Part shown: piece by piece, positions 46,310-54,927 of the stretch
Layout: each line of letters opens with the position of its first letter
Position numbering within the stretch: the first letter of the stretch is position 1
DNA from: Bacilli bacterium
GTDB lineage: Bacteria > Bacillota_I > Bacilli_A > RFN20 > CAG-826
Length of the DNA stretch: 64,000 nucleotides
NCBI GenBank assembly: GCA_017429285.1
Contig: JAFRPF010000016.1
Location: forward strand, 164,471-228,470
Reading direction: 5' to 3'
The notes under the pieces: generated by a model
Databases searched by the model: none
Seen by the model: only the letters and a program-made list of their open reading frames with translations
What the model was told of the DNA's origin: nothing
Position numbers and translations under genes: made by a program

Positions 46310-47230
46310 TTATTTATCCACTTTGATTCCTTGTAATAGTTTTAATCCATGAGGGAGTGTATCCATAAACACAGCCATACTTTCAAGACAAGCTTTTGGA
46401 GAGCCTGGAAGATTAATAATCAATGTCTTTTTTCTTATTCCTGAAACCGCTCTAGAAAGCATCGCATGTTTGGTAATTTTTAATGATTCGGCTCTAATAG
46501 CTTCGCTAATACCTGGAACATTTCTATCGATCACTTCTAAAGTAGCTTCTGGCGTGACATCTTTTTCTGAAAAACCAGTTCCACCAGTTGTTAATATCAA
46601 GTTAACTTCTCTTTGATCCGCTAATCTAATAAGTTCTTTCTTTAATAACTCTTTGTTATCAGGAAGTAAAATTTGTTCAATCACATCGTAATTTTTGGCT
46701 AATAGTTCTTTTACAATCGTCGGTCCGCTTATATCTTCATTATCTTTATTAAAACAACGATCGGATAAAGTGATAACCGCGGCGGTAAATTTCTCATCTT
46801 GATGTAAGATTTTAACTTCATCTCCCACTTCGATTTCTCCTCCTTTAATAACTTCGGAAAAAACACCTAATTTCGGCATAATACATTCACCCATTTTATG
46901 ATAGATTTGACAGTGGCTATGACATTCTTTGCCTCTTTGGGTTAAGCGAATAACTGTTTTGCCAATTTGAATATAAGTTCTAATATTTATCTTTGATAAA
47001 TCAATTCCATCAACAATGATGTTTTCACCAAAAGCACCGGGAAAAACCTCTGCTCCACGGGCGATAAAATCATCGATATCTTTCTTACTTAGTAAAGAGA
47101 CTTGTCGATGCCAATTACCCGCATGAGCGTCGCCTACTATCCCATGATTTTCTTTTAAAATCGCGGATTCTACATAATGCTTTTGAATCCCTCTTTTATC
47201 AGAAACACAAATCGCGCTTACTTTTGCCAT
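46310..47230 (-). CDS. MOSC-domain / MogA (MoaB) fusion, molybdenum cofactor protein
   Basis: 306 residues. Residues 1-about 145 are a MOSC domain with the conserved Cys region GKECHSHCQIY and GIVGDAHAG. Residues about 150-306 are a MogA/MoaB molybdopterin adenylyltransferase domain (TLSDRC, TTGGTGFSEKDVTPEAT, LPGSPKA). Such fusions occur in clostridial Moco clusters. I start it at MAKVSAI (47230), 1 nt after the moaC TAA; an in-frame start ten codons earlier lies inside moaC. The Mog half adenylates molybdopterin. The MOSC half may handle sulfur. Confidence 0.9.
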   Translation of the reverse strand: MAKVSAICVSDKRGIQKHYVESAILKENHGIVGDAHAGNWHRQVSLLSKKDIDDFIARGAEVFPGAFGENIIVDGIDLSKINIRTYIQIGKTVIRLTQRGKECHSHCQIYHKMGECIMPKLGVFSEVIKGGEIEVGDEVKILHQDEKFTAAVITLSDRCFNKDNEDISGPTIVKELLAKNYDVIEQILLPDNKELLKKELIRLADQREVNLILTTGGTGFSEKDVTPEATLEVIDRNVPGISEAIRAESLKITKHAMLSRAVSGIRKKTLIINLPGSPKACLESMAVFMDTLPHGLKLLQGIKVDK

Positions 47231-47231
47231 A

Positions 47232-47699
47232 TTAAAAATAAAAGTCTCCTGATTTACCACCGTGCTTTTCCACTAGATGGATATCTTTGATAACCATTTT
47301 CTTATCAACTGCTTTACACATATCATAGATCGTTAATAAGGCGATGGAGGTCGCTGTTAAAGCTTCCATCTCTACTCCCGTAACACCTAGACATTTCACT
47401 GTGGTGATGGCTTTATAGCCACTTTCTATCTCTTCAAATTCTACTTTTACATTAGTAAGGTTGATGTTATGACACATCGGAATTAGTTCAGCGTTACGTT
47501 TTGCTCCCATAATTCCCGCTACTTGTGCAACAGTTAAAACATCACCTTTTTTATGCTTATGGTTTTTAACCATTTCAAAACATTCTTTTGACATTATTAT
47601 GTTTCCAGTAGCAACCGCTACCCTTTCGGTTTCTTTTTTATTAGAAACGTCAACCATGACCGCGTTTCCATTTTCATCAATATGAGTGAGCTTATTCAT
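47232..47699 (-). CDS. moaC: Cyclic pyranopterin monophosphate synthase MoaC
   Basis: 155 residues. Second step of molybdopterin synthesis, after MoaA. MVDVSNK near the N-terminus, [30 protein letters not shown] and [22 protein letters not shown] are diagnostic. The start is taken at MNKLTHIDE (47699): GAGGG is well spaced and the length fits the family. An upstream in-frame start would overlap the moeA tail. The stop and the next start are arranged TAATATG. Confidence 0.96.
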   Translation of the reverse strand: MNKLTHIDENGNAVMVDVSNKKETERVAVATGNIIMSKECFEMVKNHKHKKGDVLTVAQVAGIMGAKRNAELIPMCHNINLTNVKVEFEEIESGYKAITTVKCLGVTGVEMEALTATSIALLTIYDMCKAVDKKMVIKDIHLVEKHGGKSGDFYF

Positions 47700-47700
47700 A

Positions 47701-48729
47701 TTAATGTCCCTCTTTTCCAAAACCACAGTTAGGGAAGGTACAGACTTCACAGTTTAAGCAAAGTCCGCCATTACCTAATGAGGCCATATACTCTTTAGTT
47801 ACTTTATAATCTGCTAATATTCTTGGTAAAACAATGTCAAATATCGTTCTTTTCGCATACATCACACAACCTGGTAAACCTAAAACTGGTCGATTATCTT
47901 TTGTGTAACTTACTAAAAACATCGCTCCAGGTAAAACAGGTGCTCCATAACTAATAATATCAACACCACTATTTTTAATAGCTAAAGGTGTCTTATCATC
48001 AGGATCAACACTCATACCTCCAGTGCATATAACCATATCAACACCGTTATTTAGCATTTTTTGAATATTTTCCGTAATCTTTTGATGATCATCACTTAAA
48101 ATTACGTGTTCCACCATTTTCGCGCCATAAACGGCTAATTTAGCTTCTAATATTGGAGTAAAAGCGTCCTTAATACGACCACTTGCTACTTCATTACCAG
48201 TCGTAATAAGTCCATATTTCTTTTCTTTGATTGGTAAAACTTTTAATAATGGTTCTTCACCAATTTCTTTTTTAAGTCTTTCCATCTTCTCTTTTTCAAT
48301 CACTAAAGGAATGATTCTAGTTCCCGCTAATTTATCACCTTTTTTCACTAAAAAACCAGAACTTCTTGTCGCGACCATCATCTGAGGGAAAGAGTTTAAT
48401 TTCTTTAGTCTTTCATTATCAACGAGAAATAAACCATCTATTTCCGAAAACAATTCGATTTTACCTTCACTAGGTTCGCTTGCTCTCATATTGATATGAC
48501 CACATAAATCTCTTAATATCTCCGCGGCTTCGTTTTCATGGAGCATCTTTTCATCTTTTTCATAAACGTAGATATGTTCTTTACCCACGCTTAATAAAAC
48601 AGGAATATCCTCTTTTTGAATAACATGTCCTTTTTTAAAAACTGGACCTTTAAATTTGCCAGGAATAATTTGCGTTATATCATGACCCAAAACTTGTCCA
48701 ACGGCGTTTATAGTTTTAATTTCTTTCAT
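47701..48729 (-). CDS. MoeA-like molybdopterin-binding protein with Cys-rich tail
   Basis: 342 residues. The MoCF-binding core is clear ([50 protein letters not shown]). It is shorter than classical MoeA (about 400), and the N-terminal domains are reduced. The C-terminus carries four Cys in [12 protein letters not shown] and then GFGK, a likely metal site seen in other anaerobe proteins of this type. It may insert molybdate or act in a related cofactor step. It is the first gene of moeA-moaC-MOSC/mog-modABC, with promoter TTGACA-16-TAAAAT and Shine-Dalgarno TAGGTGAT. Confidence 0.87.
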   Translation of the reverse strand: MKEIKTINAVGQVLGHDITQIIPGKFKGPVFKKGHVIQKEDIPVLLSVGKEHIYVYEKDEKMLHENEAAEILRDLCGHINMRASEPSEGKIELFSEIDGLFLVDNERLKKLNSFPQMMVATRSSGFLVKKGDKLAGTRIIPLVIEKEKMERLKKEIGEEPLLKVLPIKEKKYGLITTGNEVASGRIKDAFTPILEAKLAVYGAKMVEHVILSDDHQKITENIQKMLNNGVDMVICTGGMSVDPDDKTPLAIKNSGVDIISYGAPVLPGAMFLVSYTKDNRPVLGLPGCVMYAKRTIFDIVLPRILADYKVTKEYMASLGNGGLCLNCEVCTFPNCGFGKEGH

Positions 48730-48753
48730 AAATTATCACCTAATTTCTCATTC

Positions 48754-48781
48754 ATTTTAGCAAGGCGAAAACATTTGTCAA
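48754..48781 (-). promoter_or_regulatory. Promoter of the moeA-moaC-mog-modABC operon
   Basis: Perfect -35 TTGACA (48776-48781), 16-bp spacer, -10 TAAAAT (48754-48759). The leader is about 18 nt with a Shine-Dalgarno. It is the best match to the vegetative consensus in the window. Confidence 0.8.
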
Positions 48782-48793
48782 ATCATCGTTTTG

Positions 48794-48852
48794 GCAAATC
48801 TCTGATTTGCTGTGCGCATACACGTGCGCTTATTCAAGGTTAATAAGTGCGC
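48794..48852. repeat. Inverted repeats and three GTGCGC units between moaA and moeA
   Basis: A perfect 7-bp hairpin GCAAATC / GATTTGC (48794-48810). An 11-bp hairpin (48824-48852, two G-T pairs) has arms GTGCGCTTATT and AATAAGTGCGC. GTGCGC occurs at 48812, 48824 and 48847. The stretch is GC-rich for this genome and lies directly upstream of the moeA -35 and outside any gene. It could be an operator or a small repeat element. No Moco riboswitch motif was recognised. Confidence 0.6.
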
Positions 48853-48874
48853 ACGCGAGAAAAATAATTAAAAA

Positions 48875-48894
48875 GATAGGTTTATCCACCTATC
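48875..48894 (-). terminator. Terminator of moaA embedded in its last codons
   Basis: GATAGGT / ACCTATC, 7-bp stem with a 6-nt loop, followed on the reverse strand by TTTTTAATT. The moaA TAA (48882-48884) is in the loop, so the hairpin's 5' arm encodes the final residues. Confidence 0.85.
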
Positions 48895-49820
48895 TCATTC
48901 ATGTTTTTATCAGAATCGCTACCGATATTTAGATGATGTTCTTTGGGTTTTAATAATATCGCTTCTTTAATTATTTCTTTTAATTTTTCGCCCACTAAGC
49001 CGTTTGTATCTAATGATAAGGAAGAATGTAAACAAGGTCTTAATTTACCATCCGCTGTTAATCTTAATCTTGAACATTTCTTACAGAACGATTTTGATAA
49101 TGGGGATATTAATCCAATATAACCATTACTATTGCCAATTCTATAAACATCAGAAACGCCATCATTATGATCAAATGTAAGTTCTTTACATCTATCTAAT
49201 ACGATTTGATTAGATATAAAGCTTTGTTTATCTAATTCTTTACTCACTCCGATAGGCATTAGTTCAATAAATCTTAAAGTTAATTCATTATCTTTAGCGA
49301 ATTTGACAAAATCTAAAATTTCATCATCGTTAAATCCACCGATAAGGACAGTATTAATTTTGATTTTAAAATCTAAATCTTTAGCGATTTTTATACCTTC
49401 TAAGGCATCGCTTAATTTACCTAAGCGAGTAATCTTATTATATTTATCTTCTTTTAAAGTATCTAAAGATATATTTAAGCGATTAACACCCGCTTCTTTT
49501 AATTTATAAGCAAATTCTTTTAATAATGTTCCATTTGTGGTTAAACATATTTCTTTGATCATAGGAATTTCATGGATATAGGAAATAATCTCAATTATTC
49601 CTTTTCTCACCAAAGGTTCACCACCGGTAATTCTGACTTTTTTAATTCCTAATTTACTCGCTTCATAAACTATTTCTTTAATTCTTTCTGGAGACATAAT
49701 TGATTCATGAGTTAGTTTACTAACTCCATCTTTATGCATACAGTAAAAACATCTCAAGTTACATAAATCAGTAACTGAAATTCTTAAATAATCTACTTCA
49801 CGATTAAATTTATCGAGCAT
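48882..49820 (-). CDS. moaA: GTP 3',8-cyclase MoaA
   Basis: 312 residues, radical SAM. N-terminal CNLRCFYCM supplies the SAM [4Fe-4S] Cys triad. The C-terminal cluster is CKKCSRLRLTADGKLRPC. It makes 3',8-cyclo-GTP, the first Moco intermediate, used by MoaC. MoaA normally ends in a GG motif; here the last residues are EIGG, so that is preserved. The start overlaps the flavin reductase stop (TAATG). Confidence 0.96.
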   Translation of the reverse strand: MLDKFNREVDYLRISVTDLCNLRCFYCMHKDGVSKLTHESIMSPERIKEIVYEASKLGIKKVRITGGEPLVRKGIIEIISYIHEIPMIKEICLTTNGTLLKEFAYKLKEAGVNRLNISLDTLKEDKYNKITRLGKLSDALEGIKIAKDLDFKIKINTVLIGGFNDDEILDFVKFAKDNELTLRFIELMPIGVSKELDKQSFISNQIVLDRCKELTFDHNDGVSDVYRIGNSNGYIGLISPLSKSFCKKCSRLRLTADGKLRPCLHSSLSLDTNGLVGEKLKEIIKEAILLKPKEHHLNIGSDSDKNMNEIGG

Positions 49821-50383
49821 TATTTTAATTTTAATCCCACTTTAAAGGCATCAGCGATTTCTTCGCCTAAAACGATATATTTGTTATTGGCAGCATCAAA
49901 GGTGATTGGCGCTAATTTCTTCACATCGATTTTATCATTAGTTAAGATCTTTTCATCGACGGATACATTAACGATCTCACCCACTAAAGTGCCACCTTCA
50001 CCCATATTTCCATCTAAAGATACTAGTTTACATTCGATAGTTAATGGATATTCTTCAAATAATGGAGCATTAACTTTGTTACTTTTAAATGGATGTAATC
50101 CCGCTTTTTCTAATTTTCTATTTTCACGAGCTTTGCTCACTAATCCGACATAATCAGAAGCGACCACGGTATCTTTTGTCGCAAAAGAAATGGTAAAAGC
50201 TTTATTTTTTCTGATGTTATCAGTGGTCACATGACCCGCTAAAGAAACGGTCACTTGATTATAATCATAGATTCCACCCCAAGCCGCGTTCATCGCATCG
50301 GCTTCACCGTTTTGATCATAAGTTCCAATGATTAATACTGGCATTGGATATAATAATGTTTTTGCACCTAAATCTTTTCTCAT
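49820..50383 (-). CDS. Flavin reductase-like FMN-binding protein
   Basis: 187 residues of the flavin reductase (split-barrel) family: YPMPVLIIGTYDQNGEADAMNAAW at the N-terminus and KNKAFTISFA in the core. Such proteins bind FMN and transfer electrons to unknown partners. Translationally coupled to moaA through TAATG, which suggests a shared role but proves none. Shine-Dalgarno AGGAG. Located just after the rbfA terminator, so it needs read-through or a weak promoter I could not see. Confidence 0.85.
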   Translation of the reverse strand: MRKDLGAKTLLYPMPVLIIGTYDQNGEADAMNAAWGGIYDYNQVTVSLAGHVTTDNIRKNKAFTISFATKDTVVASDYVGLVSKARENRKLEKAGLHPFKSNKVNAPLFEEYPLTIECKLVSLDGNMGEGGTLVGEIVNVSVDEKILTNDKIDVKKLAPITFDAANNKYIVLGEEIADAFKVGLKLK

Positions 50384-50404
50384 ATTTAACTCCTAAGAAA
50401 TAAA

Positions 50405-50422
50405 AGGACTATAAATAGTCCT
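50405..50422 (-). terminator. Terminator of the rimP-nusA-infB-rbfA operon
   Basis: AGGACTA / TAGTCCT with a 4-nt loop, followed on the reverse strand by TTTATTTCTT. It lies 5 nt past the rbfA stop. Confidence 0.85.
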
Positions 50423-50426
50423 AATG

Positions 50427-50756
50427 TTATTTATTTTTTAATAGTTCTTCAATTCTGGCTTCTCTTTTAAAGCCTTCATCAAGGACGAAGCTAATCTCTG
50501 GAACACGTCTAGTATCCATACGAGAGGCTAATTCACTACGTATAAAACCTTTAGAATGTTCTAAAATTTCCATGCTTTCTTTGATTTGATTTTCATTGAT
50601 AAAGGAAACATAGACTTTGGCATAAGAGAAATCACTAGAAACCTTGACCTCTGGAATGGTGACAAATCCAAGATGAGGATTCTTTAAATCAAATTGAATG
50701 ATTTCCGCGATATTTTTGCGGATTAAAGCGGCAATTCTTTCTTGCTTATTAGCCAT
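50427..50756 (-). CDS. rbfA: Ribosome-binding factor A
   Basis: A 109-residue KH-like protein needed for late 30S maturation and cold growth. MANKQERIAALIRKNIAEII, DLKNPHLGFVTIPEVKVSSD and the VPEISFVLDEG end are typical. Two base pairs after infB. Standard last gene of this operon. Confidence 0.97.
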   Translation of the reverse strand: MANKQERIAALIRKNIAEIIQFDLKNPHLGFVTIPEVKVSSDFSYAKVYVSFINENQIKESMEILEHSKGFIRSELASRMDTRRVPEISFVLDEGFKREARIEELLKNK

Positions 50757-50758
50757 AA

Positions 50759-52600
50759 TTAATTACCTTTATCTTCCACCATCTCGTAGCCTTCGATAAT
50801 ATCGTTTTCTTTAATATCGTTATAGCCATCGAGTAAAATACCACATTCAAAGCCTTTTTTGACTTCTTTAACTTGATCTTTTTCTCTTTGTAAGGAAGCA
50901 ATCTTACCTTCAAAGACGATAATACCATCTCTAAGTAATCTAATTAATGATTGGTTCTTAATAGAACCATCCACGATCATACATCCGGCAATCGTCCCTA
51001 ATTTAGAAACCTTAAATAATCTTCTAACTTCCGCTTGGCCGGTCACTTTTTCCACCATCGTTGGAGCTAACATACCTTTCATCGCGGCTTGAATTTCTTC
51101 AATTAAAGCGTAGATGATACGGTGTAATCTAATTTCCACTTTTTCTTCTTCCGCTTTCGCTCTTGTCTTACTATCTGGTCTCACATTAAAACCATAGATA
51201 ATAGCTTTAGAAGCACTGGCTAATAAGACGTCACTTTCAGTGATGGCTCCAGAAGTTGCTCTCACAATATTAATTTTTACTTCATCAGTGGATAATTTTT
51301 CTAATGAAGATTTGACAGCTTCCGCACTACCTGTGCTATCGGCTTTAATAATAATATTGATATTTTGCGTTTCGCCTTCTTTAGCTCTAGCGAATAGATC
51401 ATCGAGACTAGCCGCGCTTGTGCGGTTCTTTTCTTTGGCCTCTTTAATCATCTTACGTTTAGTGGCGATTTCACGAGCTTCACTTTCACTTGGGAAAGCC
51501 ATGAATCGATCACCGGCTAAAGGAACTTCCGCTAAACCGATAACTGAAACAGGTGTACTAGGTGTGGCTAAAGACAAAATCTTTTTAAATTCATTAGTCA
51601 TTCTTCTGACTTTGCCATAACTTGTACCCACGACTAGATAATCGCCCTCACGTAAGGAGCCGTTTTGGACTAATAAGGTCGCTTTAGGACCTTCATTTTT
51701 ATCTAATTTGGCTTCAAGCACTGTCCCCATCGCATAACGATCTGGGTTAGCTTTTAGTTCAGATAGTTCCGCAACTGTTAAAATCGCTTCTAATAAACCA
51801 TCAATATTTTGCTTCTGCTTTGCAGAAATTTCGACAGATAAGACATCTCCACCGAAATCTTCCACAACAATTTCGTGTGCTAATAATTCATTTTTCACAC
51901 GAGCTGGATCAGCACCTGGCTTATCAATTTTATTGATTGCCACAATAATTGGGACTTTTGCCGCTTTAGCGTGGTCGATAGCTTCAATAGTTTGAGGCAT
52001 AACACCATCATCGGCGGCGACAACTAGGACAACGATATCTGTAACACTAGCGCCTCTACTTCTCATCGCGGTAAAGGCTTCGTGCCCAGGAGTATCAATA
52101 AAGGTAATCTTTTGTCCATTAACTTCTTTTTGATAAGCACCAATTTCTTGGCTGATACCGCCAACTTCACCAGCCACTAAGTTAGAATTTCTAACCGCGT
52201 CAATAAGAGTTGTCTTACCATGGTCGACGTGACCCATAATGGTGACAACAGCTGGTCTTGGTTTTAACTTACTTGGATCATCATTAATCTCGACTTCTTC
52301 AAAGTTTTCAGCGTTGACGATTTTCTTCTTTTCAAAATCGTAGCCAAACTCTAAACAAATAGTTCCGATGAGTTCATCATCTAAAACGGTATTGATGGTG
52401 ATCATTTTTCCTTGTAAGAAAAGGAATTTGATAATATCCCCGACTGGGACATTCAGCGATTTAGATAATTCACCAACAGTGATCGCACCGGTATAGGTAA
52501 AGACACCACCATTGACTTTAGTTTTCACTTTATCGCTAGTCACTTTCGTAGAAACGTTAGCTTCACGAACGTAACTGGGTTTGTTGTTTTTCTTGCCCAT
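50759..52600 (-). CDS. infB: Translation initiation factor IF-2
   Basis: 613 residues. A short N-terminal region with one IF2_N-like domain ([21 protein letters not shown]), then the GTPase: [23 protein letters not shown]. Domains II-IV follow. It is short for IF-2 because the long charged N-terminal part of other bacteria is absent. Brings fMet-tRNA to the 30S subunit, in line with fmt being present. Shine-Dalgarno AAGGTG. YlxR and YlxQ (L7Ae-like), normally between nusA and infB in Firmicutes, are missing here. Confidence 0.98.
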   Translation of the reverse strand: MGKKNNKPSYVREANVSTKVTSDKVKTKVNGGVFTYTGAITVGELSKSLNVPVGDIIKFLFLQGKMITINTVLDDELIGTICLEFGYDFEKKKIVNAENFEEVEINDDPSKLKPRPAVVTIMGHVDHGKTTLIDAVRNSNLVAGEVGGISQEIGAYQKEVNGQKITFIDTPGHEAFTAMRSRGASVTDIVVLVVAADDGVMPQTIEAIDHAKAAKVPIIVAINKIDKPGADPARVKNELLAHEIVVEDFGGDVLSVEISAKQKQNIDGLLEAILTVAELSELKANPDRYAMGTVLEAKLDKNEGPKATLLVQNGSLREGDYLVVGTSYGKVRRMTNEFKKILSLATPSTPVSVIGLAEVPLAGDRFMAFPSESEAREIATKRKMIKEAKEKNRTSAASLDDLFARAKEGETQNINIIIKADSTGSAEAVKSSLEKLSTDEVKINIVRATSGAITESDVLLASASKAIIYGFNVRPDSKTRAKAEEEKVEIRLHRIIYALIEEIQAAMKGMLAPTMVEKVTGQAEVRRLFKVSKLGTIAGCMIVDGSIKNQSLIRLLRDGIIVFEGKIASLQREKDQVKEVKKGFECGILLDGYNDIKENDIIEGYEMVEDKGN

Positions 52601-52660
52601 ATTAACACCTTCTTTCTTACTTAAAATATTAATATTTTATTTAATTTGAGATTTTAAATA

Positions 52661-54343
52661 TTAACGATCGTCATCATCGTAATATTCATCATATTCGTCG
52701 TAATCGACATCCTCATCGTAATCATCGACGTTTTCATTCTTTTCTTCTTCTTCCATTTCACGAAGTTCTTCTTCAGTATAGATAGACATTCTCTTCGCGT
52801 TAGAAGTATCGACGATAGATTTAGAGGAATCATCTTCACTAGCTTCTTCTTTCTTCTTTTTATTAGTAAATTTCTTACCTTTATTAGAGGATTTATTGCT
52901 CTGTTCAGATAATGATTTTTCAAGATCTTCAATAGAAGTTGTGGTTTTAACCTCTTTTTTAGCTTCAACAGGTTTTTCTTCTTCCACTTTTTCTTCCTTG
53001 ACTTCTTCTTTAGTTTCACTAACTGGAGCTTCGAGTTTGAGTTCTTCATTTTCACTCGCTTGTTCTAAAGCTTCATCGAGTTCTTCGTTGCCTTCTTCTT
53101 CATAGACACGAGCTTGAGGTGCTACATAGCCTTCTGGTAGACCAGGTAAGACATCCGTAGTTGTTTCGTTTTGTCTATATTGAGCGGCAAGTTTCTCATA
53201 AGCAGCTTTAGATTTTTGTTCCGCATCAAGAGCTTGAAGTTCTTCATAGCTTTGGAATTCGATATTTTCTTCATAGGCTTCGGTTTCGGTTTTGATGTCA
53301 ATATTAAAGCCAGTTAATTTAACCGCTAAACGGACATTAACACCTTTTCTACCGATAGCTAATGAGAAGGAATCATCTCTCACAATTGCTAAAGCGGATT
53401 TATTTTCTAAATCAACTTTGATACCCACAACTTTGGCAGGTTTTAATGATTCCATGATATATAATCCAGGAACATCACTATAAGTGATAATATCAATCTT
53501 TTCTTTGGCGTTGCCGTTACCTAATTGGCCAACAATCTTTTGAATTCTGCTACCATTAGGACCGATACATGCACCAGCAGGATCGATATTTGGGTCTTCT
53601 GCATAAACGGAAACTTTGCTTCTTTCTCCAGCTTCTCTAGCGATGGCTTTAATGACGATTGTGCCATCATAGATTTCATGGATTTCTTCATTAAATAAGC
53701 ATTTTAAGAATCCCTCGCTAGCACGGGTCACAATAATATGTGCACCTTTTGTGCCACTTGCAACATTATTAACAAATAATTTAATGGAGTCACCCGCATT
53801 AAATTTTTCATCGCCAATCATTTGATTGTGTGGAAGATAAACACTAGTTTTACCGATATTAACGGATAAACCTCTTTCATCCGCTTTTTCGACTTTACCG
53901 GTAATCATTGTGCCGATCTTATCTTTGAAAGCTTCAAATAAGACATCTTTTTCCGCTTCTGCGAATTTTTGTTTTAAGATGCTTTTGATGCTCATGGCGA
54001 TGGCTTTTGTTAATTGTTCTGGGGAGGAAGGAATAATTAATTCGTCTCCACTTTTGTATTTTTTACCATCTTTTAATGCATTAGCGTCTTCGACACTAAT
54101 TTCTAAAAAGTCATCTTCTGGTTCCCCATCGATTACCTTTTTAATTTGATACATCTCGATTGAGCCAGTTTCCGCGTCGATATTGACACGAACGTTGTCA
54201 TCTTCTTCTGTCGCTCCAATCGATTTCTTGTAGCCCTTAATCATCGCTTCTTTTAAAGCGGTAATAATGACTTCCTTACTAATTCCTTTGCTAGCTTCTA
54301 ATTCGTCGATAGCCGCTAAGAATTGTGCGCCGTTAATAGCCAT
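52661..54343 (-). CDS. nusA: Transcription factor NusA with long acidic tail
   Basis: 560 residues. N-terminal domain, S1 (about 130-200), KH1 with CIGPNGSRIQKIVGQL, KH2 with AIGRKGVNVRLAVKLTGF. The conserved part ends near residue 370. About 190 further residues are Glu/Lys/Asp/Ser-rich and finish in a run of Asp and Tyr. Typical Firmicutes NusA is about 370 residues. The tail is low-complexity and probably disordered. NusA controls pausing and termination. It lies 13 bp after rimP. Confidence 0.96.
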   Translation of the reverse strand: MAINGAQFLAAIDELEASKGISKEVIITALKEAMIKGYKKSIGATEEDDNVRVNIDAETGSIEMYQIKKVIDGEPEDDFLEISVEDANALKDGKKYKSGDELIIPSSPEQLTKAIAMSIKSILKQKFAEAEKDVLFEAFKDKIGTMITGKVEKADERGLSVNIGKTSVYLPHNQMIGDEKFNAGDSIKLFVNNVASGTKGAHIIVTRASEGFLKCLFNEEIHEIYDGTIVIKAIAREAGERSKVSVYAEDPNIDPAGACIGPNGSRIQKIVGQLGNGNAKEKIDIITYSDVPGLYIMESLKPAKVVGIKVDLENKSALAIVRDDSFSLAIGRKGVNVRLAVKLTGFNIDIKTETEAYEENIEFQSYEELQALDAEQKSKAAYEKLAAQYRQNETTTDVLPGLPEGYVAPQARVYEEEGNEELDEALEQASENEELKLEAPVSETKEEVKEEKVEEEKPVEAKKEVKTTTSIEDLEKSLSEQSNKSSNKGKKFTNKKKKEEASEDDSSKSIVDTSNAKRMSIYTEEELREMEEEEKNENVDDYDEDVDYDEYDEYYDDDDR

Positions 54344-54356
54344 AGATAAATTCTCC

Positions 54357-54806
54357 TTAAAATTTAATTGCTAAACGTATTTTTGATATATTTGATTTTG
54401 CTATATCAACTGTTTTAATTCTGGTTTTTACTCTATATTCAAGAGTAATTATTTCTTCTTTTAGGTCCACCAGTGTGCCTTCATAAATATTTTCTCCCTC
54501 TATCGGATTAATAAGATGAACATGAACATATCTATTAAGATATTCGTTTAATCTTTCAATCTTTAGTTCTTTTTCCGCACCAAGAGAGGAAATGTCTAAG
54601 GTATAAGAAACATCAAATGGATTGATTTCATCGAAATATTCATTGAGTTTATGAGAAACATCAACAATGGCTTCCATGTCAATAGGTTCCACTCGATCTA
54701 AAACTATAGAAACTACTTTAGTGCCATTATCATATCTTTCGGATAATTTAATTAATTCATATCCTAAGGAAGATACTTTTTCTTTCACTAACTTTTCTAA
54801 ATCCAT
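54357..54806 (-). CDS. rimP: Ribosome maturation factor RimP
   Basis: 149 residues. Two-domain RimP fold with VSHKLNEYFDEINPFDVSYTLDISSLGAEKEL, close to the family pattern, and a C-terminal SH3-like part. Needed for 30S assembly. Heads the rimP-nusA-infB-rbfA operon. Strong Shine-Dalgarno GGAGGG. The leader contains an intrinsic terminator. Confidence 0.95.
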   Translation of the reverse strand: MDLEKLVKEKVSSLGYELIKLSERYDNGTKVVSIVLDRVEPIDMEAIVDVSHKLNEYFDEINPFDVSYTLDISSLGAEKELKIERLNEYLNRYVHVHLINPIEGENIYEGTLVDLKEEIITLEYRVKTRIKTVDIAKSNISKIRLAIKF

Positions 54807-54871
54807 CTTTCCCTCCTATCCCTTAAAAACAAAGAGTGGCCTCTCGGTCACTCTTGTTAAAGAGTATATCA
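54807..54871 (-). promoter_or_regulatory. rimP-nusA leader: extended -10 promoter and attenuator hairpin
   Basis: Reverse-strand extended -10 TGATATACT (box 54863-54868) should start RNA near 54856. A 10-bp hairpin with GAGA tetraloop (54832-54855) then TGTTTTTAA lies between +1 and the Shine-Dalgarno, an intrinsic terminator in the leader. In Bacillus subtilis the equivalent operon is reported to be under NusA-dependent attenuation; feedback here is inference. Confidence 0.7.
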
Positions 54872-54927
54872 CTTTTTCAAGTGCATAATGACTATATCAC
54901 TAAGCACATGGACGTGCAACTATTTTT

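Noticed and set aside
47700..47750. Longer moaC start
   Set aside because: It would overlap the moeA Cys tail by about 50 bp; the ATG at 47699 has GAGGG and family length.
48730..48793. Molybdenum cofactor riboswitch before moeA
   Set aside because: The leader from the predicted start is only about 18 nt, too short for the Moco RNA, and none of its motifs are visible.
52654..53055. Lys-rich 133-residue ORF overlapping nusA
   Set aside because: It lies in another frame of the low-complexity NusA tail; its composition mirrors the GAA/AAG repeats there.
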